Shown: positions 11,328-24,100, counted from the stretch's first letter. The stretch is DNA of 64,000 nucleotides from Pyxicephalus adspersus (GCF_032062135.1 NC_092859.1:64353295-64417294), one strand, 5' to 3'. Numbers and translations are program-made. Notes: generated by a model not told the origin, from the sequence alone.

Positions 11328-12333
11328 ATGGACCGATTCCTAAAGCGCTCCTCCATATCAGCTAGCCAGGAATCCATGGGGAAAAAAGACAAGCAGCGGG
11401 CCACGCCTTCCAAGATGGCCGCCGCCTCGGCATCATCACGGGCATCTAGCACTGCCTCCTCACAGGTACACTCTGCTGAGCTTACTGATCTCTCTCATCC
11501 TACTCAGATAGCAGATGCAGTTGCAGCTCTGCTTAAACCCACATTGCAGGAAGCCATTGATACTGCAGTACAAAAGGGCATCCAATCCTTGAGAAAAGAG
11601 TTGCGGGAACAATCTCAACGATTAGATAATGCTGAACAGCGAATCAATCTGATGGCACTGAAAGCCAAAGCAGGATAAAATAGAGGATTTAGAAAATAGG
11701 TCTCGACGCAATAATCTGCATATTGTGGGTCTCCTAGAAAGTGTTAAACCTTCACAACTGCTTGAAATATGTTCCACTGTAATACCGCAATTGCTAGGTC
11801 TTCAGATTTCTTGCAAAGTAGAACGTGCTCATAGATTGGGCCCTGTTCGTAAAGAACTGTTCAGTCCCCGACCAGTACTAGTGGCTTATTCTTATTATAC
11901 GGACAGAAACCGTATACTTCAGGCTTTTCGCAACCAGCGCAATCTACACTTTGAGTGTGCCTCCCTGCTCATATTTGCGGACTATTCTGCAGAAGTCTCA
12001 CGTAAAAGGCGAAGCTTTCAACAAGTCTGCTCCATTTTATACCGCCACAAGTTGCGCTTCACACTGGCATATCTTGCGATCCTCCATTTTTCTGATGATC
12101 AGGGGCGCAAATATTCTCTCACCTCTGCTGAGGAGGCGGAAAGTTTGGTGCATACCCTGCTGTCTGACACGGCATCTAACCAATCTGAAAGATCATACAC
12201 TTCCCCACTGCGTTCTGCTGCACATTCTTTGATCCCGGTATATTCTCCAAAGCAATGCAGGCAGCTGGGAACACCGTCCACTAAGAAGATTCGTGAAGCC
12301 CATCGTTCTGAGTTGCTGTCCAAGGCGAGATAA
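11328..12333 (+). pseudogene. L1/Tx1-type LINE ORF1 (RNA-binding protein), frameshifted
   Basis: ORF1 proteins of L1-clade LINEs bind the element RNA as coiled-coil trimers. The frame begins MDRFLKRSSISASQESMGKK; a heptad-rich segment follows (LKPTLQEAIDTAVQKGIQSL, KELREQSQRLDNAEQRINL). After a frameshift near 11,670 come the conserved IEDLENRSRRNNLHIVGLLE, KVERAHRLGP and RPVLVAYSYYTDRNRILQAF motifs of the RRM-like and C-terminal domains. The order and total length (about 335 codons) fit the family. One frameshift separates the two halves, so the copy is dead unless this is an assembly error. Confidence 0.85.
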
Positions 12334-12704
12334 ATTGGAAAGAACTCTGCCCTGTTTTAAAGTGCCTTTTGTTTTGTTTCTTTTTGAAATTACACTTTTA
12401 TGATTCCCACTATATAAGGTGGGTTAAGGGCTTGCGTTCCCCTAACAAACGCATGTCTGTACTCCGTCATTTAAAAAGACTGAGGGCAGATATTGCATTG
12501 TTACAGGAAACACATTTAGGTAGCAGTGACTTTTACAGAATGAAAAAACTATGGGTAGGGGACGTTTACGGTACAGCCGGGGCGATGATTTTGCTCCATA
12601 GGTCGTTTCAGGGCATGGTTAAAACAGTGCAAAGTGACTCTGAAGGTCGCATTTTAAAAGTACTTATACAACTCCATGACCATGATCCCTCAATATATAA
12701 TATA

Positions 12705-13323
12705 CCGTGTTTCCCCGAAAATAAGACACTGTCTTATATTTTTTTGGGCTTCCAAAAACACACTAGGTCTTAAAAAAACACTTACCATATTCATGTAGAA
12801 CAATGTACATTTGAGAGTTTTATATGGTGACCCAATTGTAAATTAAACTCTTCATTGATTCATTGCTACCGGTATTGGTTACTGAATTCAGCATTTCTCT
12901 TCTTGCACTGTTACTGTATTAAATCAGCCAGCTTGTCCTTACAAACCTAAAATCAGCACAAAATGTGGCTGGGGCAATGATTGCTCACATTTTTATTTTT
13001 ATTTTTTTTTTTTATACCGTAATTGTGCTGGTTAAAATAAAAAAAAAAAAAAACTTACCTTATCAGAAGACGCGAGCCGAGTTCCTGGCTTCTGACAGGC
13101 GAAGTGCATGTAATATCACTCCGCCTGTGACAGGAGCCGGAACTACAAGGCAAGCATCGGCTTGTGCGGCTCCGGAGTGTGTACGCCCGCTGTCTCCCGC
13201 TCGGTATTTTTTTTTTCTTTTTCTACTAGGTCTTATTTTCGGGGTAGGTCTTATATTAGGGCAGGTTGGGGAAAAGTGCTAGGTCTTATTTTCGGGGTAG
13301 GTCTTATTTTCGGGGAAACACGG
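12705..13323. mobile_element. TA-flanked MITE inside the LINE endonuclease
   Basis: Termini CCGTGTTTCCCCGAAAATAA and TTATTTTCGGGGAAACACGG are inverted repeats, with TA on each side (12,703-12,704; 13,324-13,325). Removing the element plus one TA restores the codons for SIYNIYAPNS, a conserved endonuclease motif. The 619 bp insert has a GC-rich core and no transposase. A Tc1/mariner-type nonautonomous element is inferred from the TA duplication. Confidence 0.9.
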
Positions 13324-15145
13324 TATATGCACCGAATTCACCATCATCATCTTTTTTTCAGGAGGTGTCCTGCTGGATAGCTCAAGATCCCACTCCCTAT
13401 AAAATAGTAGGTGGCGATTTTAATTCGGTCATGGTGGATTCTGAAGACAGGAGCTCTGGCTCAGTTGCGTATACTGAAAGACACGCACCTCGCTCAGTGC
13501 TGTCTGATTTTGCCAACGCCATGTCTTTAAATGATGTTTGGCGACAGTATCCCCCCTCTAGAACAACAGTATACGTTTGTCTCTCAAGCCCATGTGTCTC
13601 AGGCCCGCTTTGATTATCTATTTTATACAGATGCCATTATGTATAAAATCGAGTCACCAGAGATTTACACTATGGTAATCTCAGATCACTCTCCCATCTT
13701 CTTTGTGTTGAGAGATCAATACCCTAAAGGTGATTATGTACCCTGGCGCTTCCCTTCTTTTTTGGTCAGGGACCCCGAATTCCAGGGAGTGTTAACAACT
13801 GCATGGCTCGAATATGTCCAACACAATGCTATCCAAAGGAATGAGCCGATACTGTTCTGGGAGGCGGGTAAAGCCTACTTGAGAGGTAGAATTATTTCCT
13901 TTATGGTGAAAGAAAAACAACAAAAAAAACAACTTTATCCCATTTCTTAACAGCGCAACAGGAGCTTAGAATGGCACAGCAGGCGTTAACCGACAACCCT
14001 ACCCCGGATACTAAACAAATGTGGTATGCCTCCAAACGTAAATATGATTCCTGGCTTTCCCAATTTGAACAGCTAAAATGCAAATACAGATCCCTAGAAT
14101 TTCACAAATATGGCAATAAATCGGGCAAAATGTTAGCCAATTTAGTCTATACCGGCTACAAACCGACATATTCCAAAACTGCACACACCCACGGGTGATG
14201 TGGTTACTTCACCTAAAGAAGTGAACCACTGTCTAGCGCAATATTTTCAAAATCTATACTCTTCCCCAGAGGCGGATATTCAGGCCGGGACGGAATTCCT
14301 CTCGGAGGTTGACCTACCCCGCCTACAACAAAGCGATATAGATGCTCTTAATGCTCCCATCACTACAGAACAAATTTTGACGACTATCAATAATTTAAAA
14401 AATGGAAAAGCCCCAGGCCCCGACGGGTTCACCACTGAATTTTTTAAAATGTTGAAAGATGAGCTGGTAGATGATCTACATGCACTTTATTCCACTCTCT
14501 GGGAAAGTGGTGTGTACTTTCGTTCCGGTCAAGAGGCTTATATAAAGCTTCTCTTGAAAGAAGATAAAAACCCTTATGATCTGGAATCATATCGCCCCAT
14601 TTCTTTGGTGAATAAAGATGCGAAAATATTGTCTAAAATTCTTGCAGATAGATTGGCCAAGTTACTGCCCTCTCTTAGTTCTCCTTCTCAAGTGGGCTTC
14701 GTGCAAGGCAGAGCAGCAGTGACTAATATTAGAAAAGTATTGGTGGCATTGGAGATTGCGAAACACCAGGCCGACCCAGACTTAGCTATCATTGCGATAG
14801 ATGCGCACAAAGCATTTGATACGGTAAATATACCTTGGCTCTTTACGGTGCTTAGACACATTGGAGTTAGGGGTTCATTCCTCAAACTGTTTGAAGCTAT
14901 GTATTCATCTCCAATAGCCAGTATACATACACCAGAATTTTTGTCCAACCCCATTGCTCTTCACAGAGGGACTAGACAGGGGTGCCCTCTATCCCCTCTC
15001 CTGTTTAACCTTGCACTGGAACCGTTGGTCAGATACTTGGATACTACCCCTTCCTTACATGGTATACCGGTTCAAGCCAGTGAATTAAGGACCGCTTTTT
15101 TCGCAGACGATATTCTGATCTTCACTTCTAGCCCCAGACTTGATA

Positions 15146-15287
15146 CCGTGTTTCCCCGAAAATAAGACACTGTCTTATATTTTTTTGGGCTTCCAAAAAC
15201 ACACTAGGTCTTATTTTCAGGGTAGGTCTTATATACTTTTTTTAATGAAAAAAAACACCATATTCCCAAATTCCCCGGGAAACACGG
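15146..15287. mobile_element. Second, shorter copy of the same MITE in the LINE
   Basis: Same 5' terminus as the 12,705 copy (the first ~55 bases after the TA agree almost completely) and the same GGGAAACACGG end, flanked by TA at 15,144-15,145 and 15,288-15,289. It is 142 bp, an internal deletion derivative. Removing it with one TA joins the reading frame (LDSNNIQTVFHTFESFSGLK). Confidence 0.9.
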
Positions 15288-16235
15288 TAGTAATAATATT
15301 CAAACTGTGTTTCATACTTTTGAAAGTTTTTCTGGGTTGAAAATAAATTTTGATAAAAGCGAGATATTGTCCTTAGCCAGGGCTGCGGAAACTGCGGAGA
15401 GTTGGAGGGCGCATGTGCCGTTTAAAGTGGCAGCGCACTCTATACTATATCTAGGGCTTCGCATTGGACGTTTGCCATCATCTTTATACACTTTAAATTA
15501 CCCACCCTTGATAACCAAAATACAAAAAGAATTAAGAATGTGGGAACATTTGCCCCTATCGTTCTTGGGCCGTTGCCACCTAGTGAAGATGATGTCGTTC
15601 TCTAAACTACTTTAACCCATGCAGACGCTGCCTCTTCTACTGACCCATACTGATGTTAATGCTCTTAATAAATTGTATCTGCCCAAAACTGAAGGTGGTG
15701 TGGGTTTTCCCAATATAAGACTATAATCTGGCCTGTTTGGCCAGACATGTTGTCGACTGGCTTAGGGGTACATCTTGTTGTTCCAATGTACTACTAGAAA
15801 TAAGATGTCCCATCCCTGGAATCTCTGTGCTTTACTACATTGTAGATTCTTTGCAGTTCCCGCCTCTCTGCGTCATAATATCTTGATTAGAGACACGGTG
15901 GTTACATGGAAGGTGATTAGACAGAGGTTCAAAGTACCAGTTTGTCTATCTCAGTATCTGCCCATATGTGGTAACCCCATGTTTCCTCAGGCACAAGAGC
16001 ACGCAGCATTTGGGGTATGGAAACAAAAAGGCCTGGTGTACTTCAGAGATCTCTTCCATCTGGAAGATCAGACTAAACTCCCCTTGACTGATCTGCAGGT
16101 TAAATACAGGAGGGGGGGGGGGGCTGATATTTATTAATAATACAGCGGCCAAACAACGAAAAGGCCTGTTGCCTACATCGCTGAAAATCCCCATGTATCG
16201 TATTGAGAAGTGGTAAAAAAACTTTATTCAATCAC

Positions 16236-17350
16236 TCACCTCAGGTCAGCTGGGATGTTGGCGCCTAGATAGCGAATAGAGCCCCATGCTCATTTAAACG
16301 GAAATTAAGGAGACAGTTTTCTGGAGCTTAGCCGGCAGACTAATGTCTAGTACTTCTGATTTTTGAAGGTTGACTTTGTAAATCACAGAGCTGTGCATAT
16401 TGACGCAATTCCTTCAGCAGGTTAGAATTGGTCACTTGGGGAGCAGTGATATAGAAAAGAAGGTCGTCTGCATAGGCAGCACCTTTATGGTCAGTGGAGC
16501 CCACTCTAACACCCTAAATATCTGGATTCTTGCGGATATGGCCCAACAGGGGTTCAAGAAGTAAAATAAAAAGTAGGGGAGATAGCGGGCATCCTTGTCT
16601 TGTTCCAATGGTAATGGAAAATGGGTGGGAAAAGATTCAGTTAACTCAGTGAGGCAGTGAGGTTCCTATATAGGGCCTGTATTCACGTGAAAAGTCCATT
16701 GGGAATGTCTATAAAGGCAAGGACCTGTTTTCATATAATCCCGGTTCACACGGTCAAACTCCTTTTCGGCATCTGCCGAGAAAATCAACTTAATTTTTTG
16801 TGTAGTAACAGCGTATCGGATTGAGCCTGCGAGTAGTATTGTTTCTCGCTTGGGAGAAAGCCTCTTTGATCTGAGTGGATAAGATTCTGAAGGATAGGCT
16901 TAAGTCTACGTGCTATTATGCTAGAGAAAAATTTGATATCACAATTCAGGAAAGATATTGGCAGTTTGCACACAGCTTAGCATCTTTTTTAGGTTTTAAG
17001 ATAACAGTTATGTGAGCCGTGGAGGAGTCAGCTGGCAGAGGATGCTCCGGCAAAAGGCAAAAGTGCATTAAAGGTCGTTAGGAATGGATCCGTAAACTGA
17101 GAGAAGAACCGCTTATAATAAGCCACGGTCAACCCATCAGGACCAGGTGCCTTTCCCGTGGGCACAGCCTTTTTCATTTAACAGATTTTCTGTACTAAAT
17201 ACACCTTTGGTCTCAAAAGCTTCTATTCCCCTTGGTAGAATTTACTAATTGTTTTAGTTGTGGGTTGTTTGGTTGTCTCTGGCATTATTTGATGGGGTAA
17301 TTGATCAGTCTCTTAGATCAGTATCATTACATGAACTGCCTGATTTAAAT
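16236..17350 (-). pseudogene. L1-type LINE ORF2, reverse-transcriptase part
   Basis: Reading leftward on the minus strand: PTGKAPGPDGL near 17,150, ISFLNCDIKFFSSIIARRL and HSDQRGFLPSEKQYYSQAQS (16,973-16,820), [13 protein letters not shown] near 16,590, AAYADDLLFYI near 16,470 and IRYLGANIPADLR near 16,250. These are successive fingers/palm motifs of L1-clade reverse transcriptase. Stops and frame changes show decay. The thumb and C-terminus continue at 11,216 and below on the far side of the plus-strand LINE; roughly 50 residues expected between the two parts are absent. Confidence 0.8.
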
Positions 17351-17641
17351 CCTCCCACAAAATATACAAAAAAAAAAAAAAGTTTTATGTTTTAAAAAAT
17401 ATTTTGATTCTAATATACTTACAATGTCTACTACATATATTTAAGTTATGAATAAATGGTAATCACTAAAAACATCAATGTGTTGGCTTTTTTAGGAAAA
17501 AGACAAATGAGTTAGGTGTTCACGTCTCCAGGTGAAACATACAATTCTGCCAATTACTCAGGTGGCCTATAATCTCTTCCAATGTACATTAAACCAATAC
17601 TGCACGACTCAATGCTGCACATTGCACAATGCACTCTAATT

Positions 17642-17942
17642 CAGCAGTTGTCAACTGGTGGTCCACAGCTCTGGCGGCTACACCCTCGAGGGGGGTCAGA
17701 AAAAAGACCCCTCTGGGGGGGGGGGGGGACTGGCGCACGGGCCAGAGCCGCAGACCATGTCACCGTACAGATCCCAGGCTTAGGGAAATGGGTGGGTTGT
17801 GTCTCTGGACAGAACCTGCCCACTCTCCAATGGTAGGTCTGAGCCTGGTGGGCGGGTTCTGGCATCTTGACATCTGCGCAGTCTGGAGCCAGTAAATTTA
17901 GTAGTCCTCCGGTGTGAAAAGGTTAGCCACTGCTAGTGACTG
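17642..17942. mobile_element. hAT-like nonautonomous element with perfect 8-bp TSD
   Basis: Starts CAGCAGTTGTCAACTGGTGG; the right part reads GTGTGAAAAGGTTAGCCACTG and ends AGTGACTG. Flanked by identical CTCTAATT at 17,634-17,641 and 17,943-17,950. An eight-base duplication with CAG/CTG termini identifies hAT. No transposase. Confidence 0.75.
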
Positions 17943-18034
17943 CTCTAATTAGTAGTGATGTACGCTGCAGAAACACTGGGATTAGGGCACAGACGCAAAC
18001 AAACAGAGCAGCATTCTCTCCAGCCCCTTTAAGA

Positions 18035-18165
18035 AGGGAGCACCACCCAACACTTTTCAGCAACCACCTGGCTGGTATTGGGTGGTTACTGACGAGTTGG
18101 GTCAATTCAGCAGTTTCATCCGCCTAAAATTTCTTCCCACCCACCTTCAAAAACTTCTGGGTTGA
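18035..18165. repeat. Dispersed GGGTGGT-type repeat fragment
   Basis: Contains ACCACCCAACACTTTTCAGC and AAAACTTCTGGGTTGAGCAC. It resembles, in inverted form, the segment at 32,292-32,365 (GTGTTCTCCCCAGAA...CCGGGTGGTGGG). Probably an end of a DNA transposon; family not identified. Confidence 0.35.
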
Positions 18166-18477
18166 GCACTGCAGAGTAATAGAAATATATTACAGCTCAA
18201 CAAAAAACTATTTTTTTCACTTGCCAAGTATTTTTTAATATATTTACTGTATTTCAGGTCTGCTGAATCAAAAAATGACATGTTTCATTGAATTGGCTCT
18301 ATTTCTTGTGATACAGGAATCGGAATAGACTATTTTACTAACAACAAATGTTAACACAGCATATTATTATCAATCTTTATTTACACCGATGTTTTGCTTT
18401 TTATTTAGCGTTATTTTCATGAAACTTTCATATGCTTTTTTTTAATTAATACTTTTTCTTTTTATTACAGAAATATG

Positions 18478-20130
18478 AGTTCTTCAAGAAAAAGTTGTTT
18501 AAATGACCCTAATGTATTTTGCTACATTTGTGGTGAATATTCAGAGAAGAAACATTACAGAATTTGTGAAACAAGCATATCTTGCATATTTTGGTATTAA
18601 ACTGGGGGACCAGGATAAGTATTGGGCTCCCCATATGGCATGCAAAACTTGTGTAGAGTGAAAAATGGAAAACTGAAAAGTTTGAAACTTGGTGTACCTA
18701 TGGTATGGCCAGAGCCCAAAAATCATCATAATGATTGGGTTTTTTGTGCTGTGAATATAAAAGATTTCAATCGTTACAAGAAAAACAAGTGAGAGTACCC
18801 CCGATTTGGAATCAGCAAGGCGACCTGTGCCACATGGTGCTAATGTTCCCATACCAGTGTTCAGTACACTCCCTGATATTCCTGTATCCGACATGGAGGC
18901 TATACAGGGTTTGTAATGTAATCCAGTAGTTAGCAGTGTAAGTGAATATGAAGGAAGTGTTTCATCAAACCAGCAATTCTCCCAAGAAGAGCTCAATGAT
19001 TTATTACGTGACCTAAGGCTGTCAAAACAAGCATCTGAGGATAAAAGAAAAGAACTGTCTGATACCAGAAGTTAAAATATTGTTTTAAAGGACAAGAGAG
19101 GTGACACTCCTACGATATTTCAGTGAAGATGGAGACTTTGTGTACTGTGTAACATCCCTGGACTACTAGCCATAATTGGAGTACCAGAATACCGAGCAAA
19201 AGACTGGCGGCTTTTCATAGACAGTTCCACTTGAAGTTTGAAATCTGTTTTACTGCATAATGGCAACTGCTATGCATCAATTCCAATTGGTCACTCAATA
19301 AAACCTAAAGAAGAATAAAAAAAATACTCAAATGGTCTTACAAAAGCTTTGCTATCATGAACACCAATGGTCCATATGTGTTGATTCAAAAATGGTGAAC
19401 TTCCTACACAGCAAAGTGGATACACAAAGTACCCATGTTTCATCTGCTTGTGGGATAGTAGAGCAAAGCAGGATCACTGGAAAAAAGTGACATGGCCTCC
19501 AAGGGAAAACATGAAAAAAGGTGCAGCGAACATCATTAACAAGAAAAATGGTTGACAAAGAAAAAAATCATTCTCCCTCCACTACACAAAGTTGGGATTA
19601 ATAAAGCAATTTGTTAGAGCTCTGAACAATGTGATTGCTTCAAATACATTTGTAGATTCTTCCCTGGATTGAGTGAAAAATTAAAAGCAGGAATCTTTGA
19701 TGGACCCCAGATTTGGCAACTGATAAATGATTCAAATTTCACAAGTTACATGACCGATACTGAAGCTTCTGCCTGGCACAGCTATGTCACAGTTTTCAAG
19801 AACTTCTTGGGTAACCATAAAGCACAAAATTATCAAGAACTGGTACAAAACTTGCTCTTTAACTTTAAAATTTTGGGTGCTACTATGAGCATAAAGGTAC
19901 ACTATCTCCATAGCCATTTGCTAAGATTTCCAGAAAACCTTGGCGATTTCAGTGAGGAACAAGGGGAGAGGTTCCATCAAGATATAAAGGGGATGGAAGA
20001 AAGGTATCAGGGCAGATGGGATAGACACATGATGGCAGACTACTGCTGGAGCCTTCAACGTGATTGTCCTGATCATCAGCATAAAAGGAAATCATACAAA
20101 CGGAGTTTTCAATTACTTCTTTGTGATTAG
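18478..20130 (+). pseudogene. Decayed copy of a multi-copy metazoan ORF family (function unknown)
   Basis: The frame opens at ATG 18,475-18,480 after a splice-acceptor-like TTTTCTTTTTATTACAG. Visible blocks in order: VFCYICGEYSEKK; EFVKQAYLAYFGIKLGDQDK; YWAPHMACKTCVE; VPMVWPEPKNHH; YPDLESARRPVPHGANVPIP; LNDLLRDLRLSKQASED; KDWRLFIDSST and SVLLHNGNCYASIPIGHS; QSGYTKYPCFICLWDSRAK; a C-terminal frame at 19,669-20,130 with SEKLKAGIFDGPQIWQLIND, KNFLGNHKAQNYQELVQNLL, MSIKVHYLHSHLLRFPENLG and EEQGERFHQDIKGMEERYQG, ending HKRKSYKRSF. From memory this matches a protein annotated only as 'uncharacterized' in many copies across fish, cnidarians and arthropods. Paired cysteines at the N-terminus and in PCFICLW suggest zinc binding. 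At least six frameshifts or stops make this copy dead. Origin from a mobile element is inference. Confidence 0.75.
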
Positions 20131-21078
20131 TACTGTAAATATACTGAATATAGAATATATTGACATTAAGTATTTCAAAAATTTATTAAGGAATACGTAG
20201 GCATATCTAGTTTAATTTTGCTCAATTTTTATGTTTCATTAGTTTTCTATGAGGTTATTATTGAGGTCATTATTTCAAAAACTAGAGCCAATCTAGCTAG
20301 TCCAATACCATACTTGTAATCTTTCTATCAAACATACCCTAAAATGACAAATCTGTTTGGCTGGGTTGAGTATTCATAATGTGTTCCTGTTCCTTTTAAA
20401 GTGTTTTTTTGTTTTCTTATTCGCATCCATTGTAACATGAATATACCAGAGAGAAACTAGGGCACATAGGGACCCAAAACACTGAACTAAATCCCACGGT
20501 GTTTCTTGGTATCTTTTGTGGAGATGGCTTTTAAATCAAGAAAAGCAAAGACAACAAATGACATTCTAGGGATCTGATTGACTCTCCGCATTTTTTTTTT
20601 ATCTCAGCTATTGAATTTATTAGCGCATTTGTGTATTCTTTGGAAATCCGTTTTGAGACTTTTTGGAAAGTCTGATGATTACAGAGACAGTGTGCACACC
20701 ACCTAACCTCAAAGTTTATGCATTTCAAGTAGTACAACGAGTATGAAAACTAGAAGTTTTGTTTCCTTACGGCACACATGTTCAAATAGAACAAGCAGTG
20801 TTTGGGCATGCTAAAATAGAACTTATGTATAGTCACATGCTACTACTGTAGAAATTGGTTATCTCTAAAATAGAATCTAATTTCTATGCCATCAGTATGC
20901 AAATACATAGTGGAACAGTAGACATGCCAGAACAAATTATTGTAGATAACGTTTGTGTGCTACATGTTATATAATTGTCATAGACTAAGGGAGCTTTTAG
21001 GCCACTCATAGTTAGTTCATTAGAAAATACAATCTTCAAATCCCACTCTGTTTTGCACACCTCCAAATTATTTCTAAA

Positions 21079-21080
<2 letters not shown>

Positions 21081-21115
<35 letters not shown>
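21081..21115. repeat. (AT)n microsatellite
   Basis: About 17 uninterrupted AT units followed by an ACAC-rich tract (to 21,148). Confidence 0.95.
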
Positions 21116-21116
<1 letters not shown>

Positions 21117-24100
21117 CACACATACATACAGTTACACACACACACATATTTACCTGCCATGTAAAAAACATACCGCATAACCTTCAACATGCAGGATAGA
21201 AGTACAGAAGTAGTACTGGCTATATAATAACCAATAACTTGAGGTATGGTACGGTACTGAGGTATGGTACTGTGACAATACTAGTGGGTGAAAAGTCAAA
21301 GTCTTCTAACCAGTTTACTACTCCAGTTATTTGAAAGAGGTGTGATACACAGCTATCCCCTAAGGTAAAAATAAGCTCTCCTGTCAAATAAGTGACTTCT
21401 GCAAATTACAATCTTTTCTGCAATTCTCTGCGGAGTCAGTAACTGTACTTTTTTCTCTCTGTATTGGTTTCCTTAAAGGGACTTGTGAGTTTCAGGAAAA
21501 CCTTACTCAACCTTTGACAGGGTGATGGAATCAATTTTCTCCTATGCAGTTTCCTGCAGCAAAACAAAAACTGCTGCCAACCTTTTGCGGTGTGTGTAAA
21601 AACAATTTTTGCTAAGCTTACCTGAATAAAGAGACATTAGAAATACAACAACCTCAAAAACTGAGGATTTAAATCATTACAGTTTGATGCCACTGCCCCT
21701 TACAAACTTTGGTTTGGTACAAAATCTTGGCGATTACATGTCAAGAATTCCCCAGCAAAGCCTTTTACTTGCCCCTCCCGGACAAAACCTTTCAGACATC
21801 ATATTGCAAAACACAGAGATCTCTTGTAATGAAAGTTGCAGATATCTTTCTTGGGAGTACCAGAAAACCAAAAAAAGAAACTTGGTGGATGATTCAAACC
21901 ACCAATGAGATTGTTTTGGGTAGGCTATTACTAACCAAACAAAAATAACAATAGTGAATATATTCAATAATCACAATAGATTCTCTGTTTCAGTAAACGA
22001 AAATAAAGTCTCACTTGGCTTTAAATACATGCCAAACCTGTTTTTCTTTTTTGCATCATTTAAACAAGACTGCATTGCATTAGTGTGCAAAACACCTCTA
22101 AAGTTTGTGTATTGTGGAAACACCCTGCTGACTCTTGCAGTAGGGCATGGTTTAGGCTTTTTATAACAAAAGATAACAGAAAAATACTGTACAAATTCCC
22201 ATATTTCAAGCTTTTAATTTTGCTCTAAATACTATGTTTTTTCTTGATAAAGATTTAAAAAGCCTCCAGGTAAATGGACTGGCAGTAGGAAAATGAAATG
22301 TGAATATTGAAGAGGATTTCTACATTTGAAGCAGACCTCAACAGAGGCAATATAAGAATGCCATGGCTAAACTTGTTCTAGAGCAGTGTTTCTTGACCAG
22401 GGTTTGCTAGGGGTGTTCCTCCAGTCAATTACCACTAACACCAATGATCTTATTAGCTGTCTGTAAGGGTGACATTCTTCCCATTGACCAGCAATCAAAG
22501 AGGCATTTTTACCACGTGATCGTCATGTATTACGAGCTGCTTATATAGTAGTTATAATAAGGGGTACTCTAAGACATAAAAAGACATGAAGACATGGGTT
22601 CCCCCTCAATAATAATTTTGAAAAGGGCTTGTCAGGACAATGCTAATTTTCAGGATATAAAACTCATCTTTGGGTTTCAGTAATGCCCATCATACTGAAA
22701 ACAATCACACAGATAACTATGTGACAAGTCGGGTGACAATTAGCTAAACACGTGAGAAGTATCCTCATTCACATTCAGTGATTCAGTGAAGGTATTTAGG
22801 GCACCAACCAGACAATCAGTTGTTTTTAGAACTAGGTCAGAAAAGGCAGCTTACATAATTCTTCAGAGATAGGTTGGTTTCCATTTCGAGGTGACAAATG
22901 ACAAATGCTGGGAAATGTAGAATACTCTAAAACTAGAAGAGGATCCAAGAACTCTGATGCATTGTCTTCCCTGGGATTAGGTCAGCAAGACGATGACATG
23001 ACATGAACCCCTGCGCACGCAAGCCACACATTTTCTTTGCTTGGACACAGAATAAAATAGTCTGTATTCACATACAAGAATAATGCAGACTTATGTAAAA
23101 AACATGTAGGAAGCACAAATGTGGTTTCTGTTGATTTTTTTGTGTGTGAACATTGTCACAAAAGGAAAAAGGTGACATCATCAACCATGAGTAATTTTCA
23201 CAATACCATTAGTACAAACTATATTATGGATGTGATGATATGCCATATATTCAATAATATATATTGTACCTGATAATATAACAGGTTTTTAGGCACTGGA
23301 TAAACAAACATCAAACAGATAAACAACACAAACAGATAAGAGTGAGCAGAGGGAGGGCCTTATTAGCATTGCTACTATTTTATTGTCAAATCCTTGCTGC
23401 AGTAGGGGGGCAAACAGAGGTGACCCAAATCACAAATCTGCTGTAAAAAAAAAAAAAAAAAAATAAGAGAGATCCTTTGATAGGTCTAACAGTTAACGCA
23501 CAGATAAACTGGATATGTACTAAGAACTACTACTAGTAGTTCTAAAATTAAGCACGCAAATAACTACCTTCTGTTCCATTTGAGTGGGAGATAAACCAAA
23601 CAATATTGAAGTCAACAGATATTTTCTTTTGCTTCGGAAAGATATTCTTTCAATTTCTGTTGAGTCTTCAGCACATCCTAATGAGAAATGGATGGCTCCT
23701 TACAAAGAGGTGTTTTGATTTGACCAGCATCATCAATCATTCTACAAAATCTTCAATATGCCTGGAATAAACTATAATTTCCAACCTCCATGCCCAGCAC
23801 TACTACCCCTTCTTTTCACTCTGTCCATGTTGTTCTTAGTGGTTATTGCCAAAATATAGGATGGGCTTTAACAGTCGAATCATTTTTTTTTGTAATAATA
23901 ACACAAATGGGTTGTGACAAGTGATAAAAAATAAAAAAGGTCATAATCCTCTTTTAGAAGTCTTTCGTGCTGCAAATATGAGCACAGTCACACACAACTA
24001 GGCAAGAAAATCCCTATTTAAAAATGTGCAAACCTTTACTGGAAATGTAAATTTCAGAAGAACACAGAATAAGTTGAATGGTCACACAACTGGGAATTCC

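Larger units (their letters stand above)
12369..16235 (+). pseudogene. L1/Tx1-type LINE ORF2 (endonuclease-reverse transcriptase), broken
   Basis: ORF2 nicks target DNA and reverse-transcribes the element. Endonuclease motifs: ADIALLQETHLG, then YNI-YAPNS (split by a MITE at 12,705), VGGDFNSV, RFDYLF and ISDHSPI. Reverse-transcriptase motifs: [74 protein letters not shown] and FFADDILIF, then KINFDKSEIL after a second MITE at 15,146. Thumb: LYLGLRIGRLPSS and LSFLGRCHLVKMMSFSKLL. Frameshifts occur near 13,560, 13,950 and 14,190, with further breaks after 15,600. Both MITE insertions preserve the frame if removed with one TA. The C-terminal cysteine/histidine region and 3' UTR are missing at the right junction, unusual for a simple target-primed insertion. 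Confidence 0.9.

Noticed and set aside
11245..16245. CTCACCTCAGG at 11,248 and again at 16,235 as a LINE target duplication
   Set aside because: The outer L1 frame does not continue across it, and the inner LINE lacks its 3' end, so a shared 11-mer is not enough to call the duplication.
20884..21171. 95-codon frame with YIYIYI repeats
   Set aside because: It is an (AT)n microsatellite read as codons.
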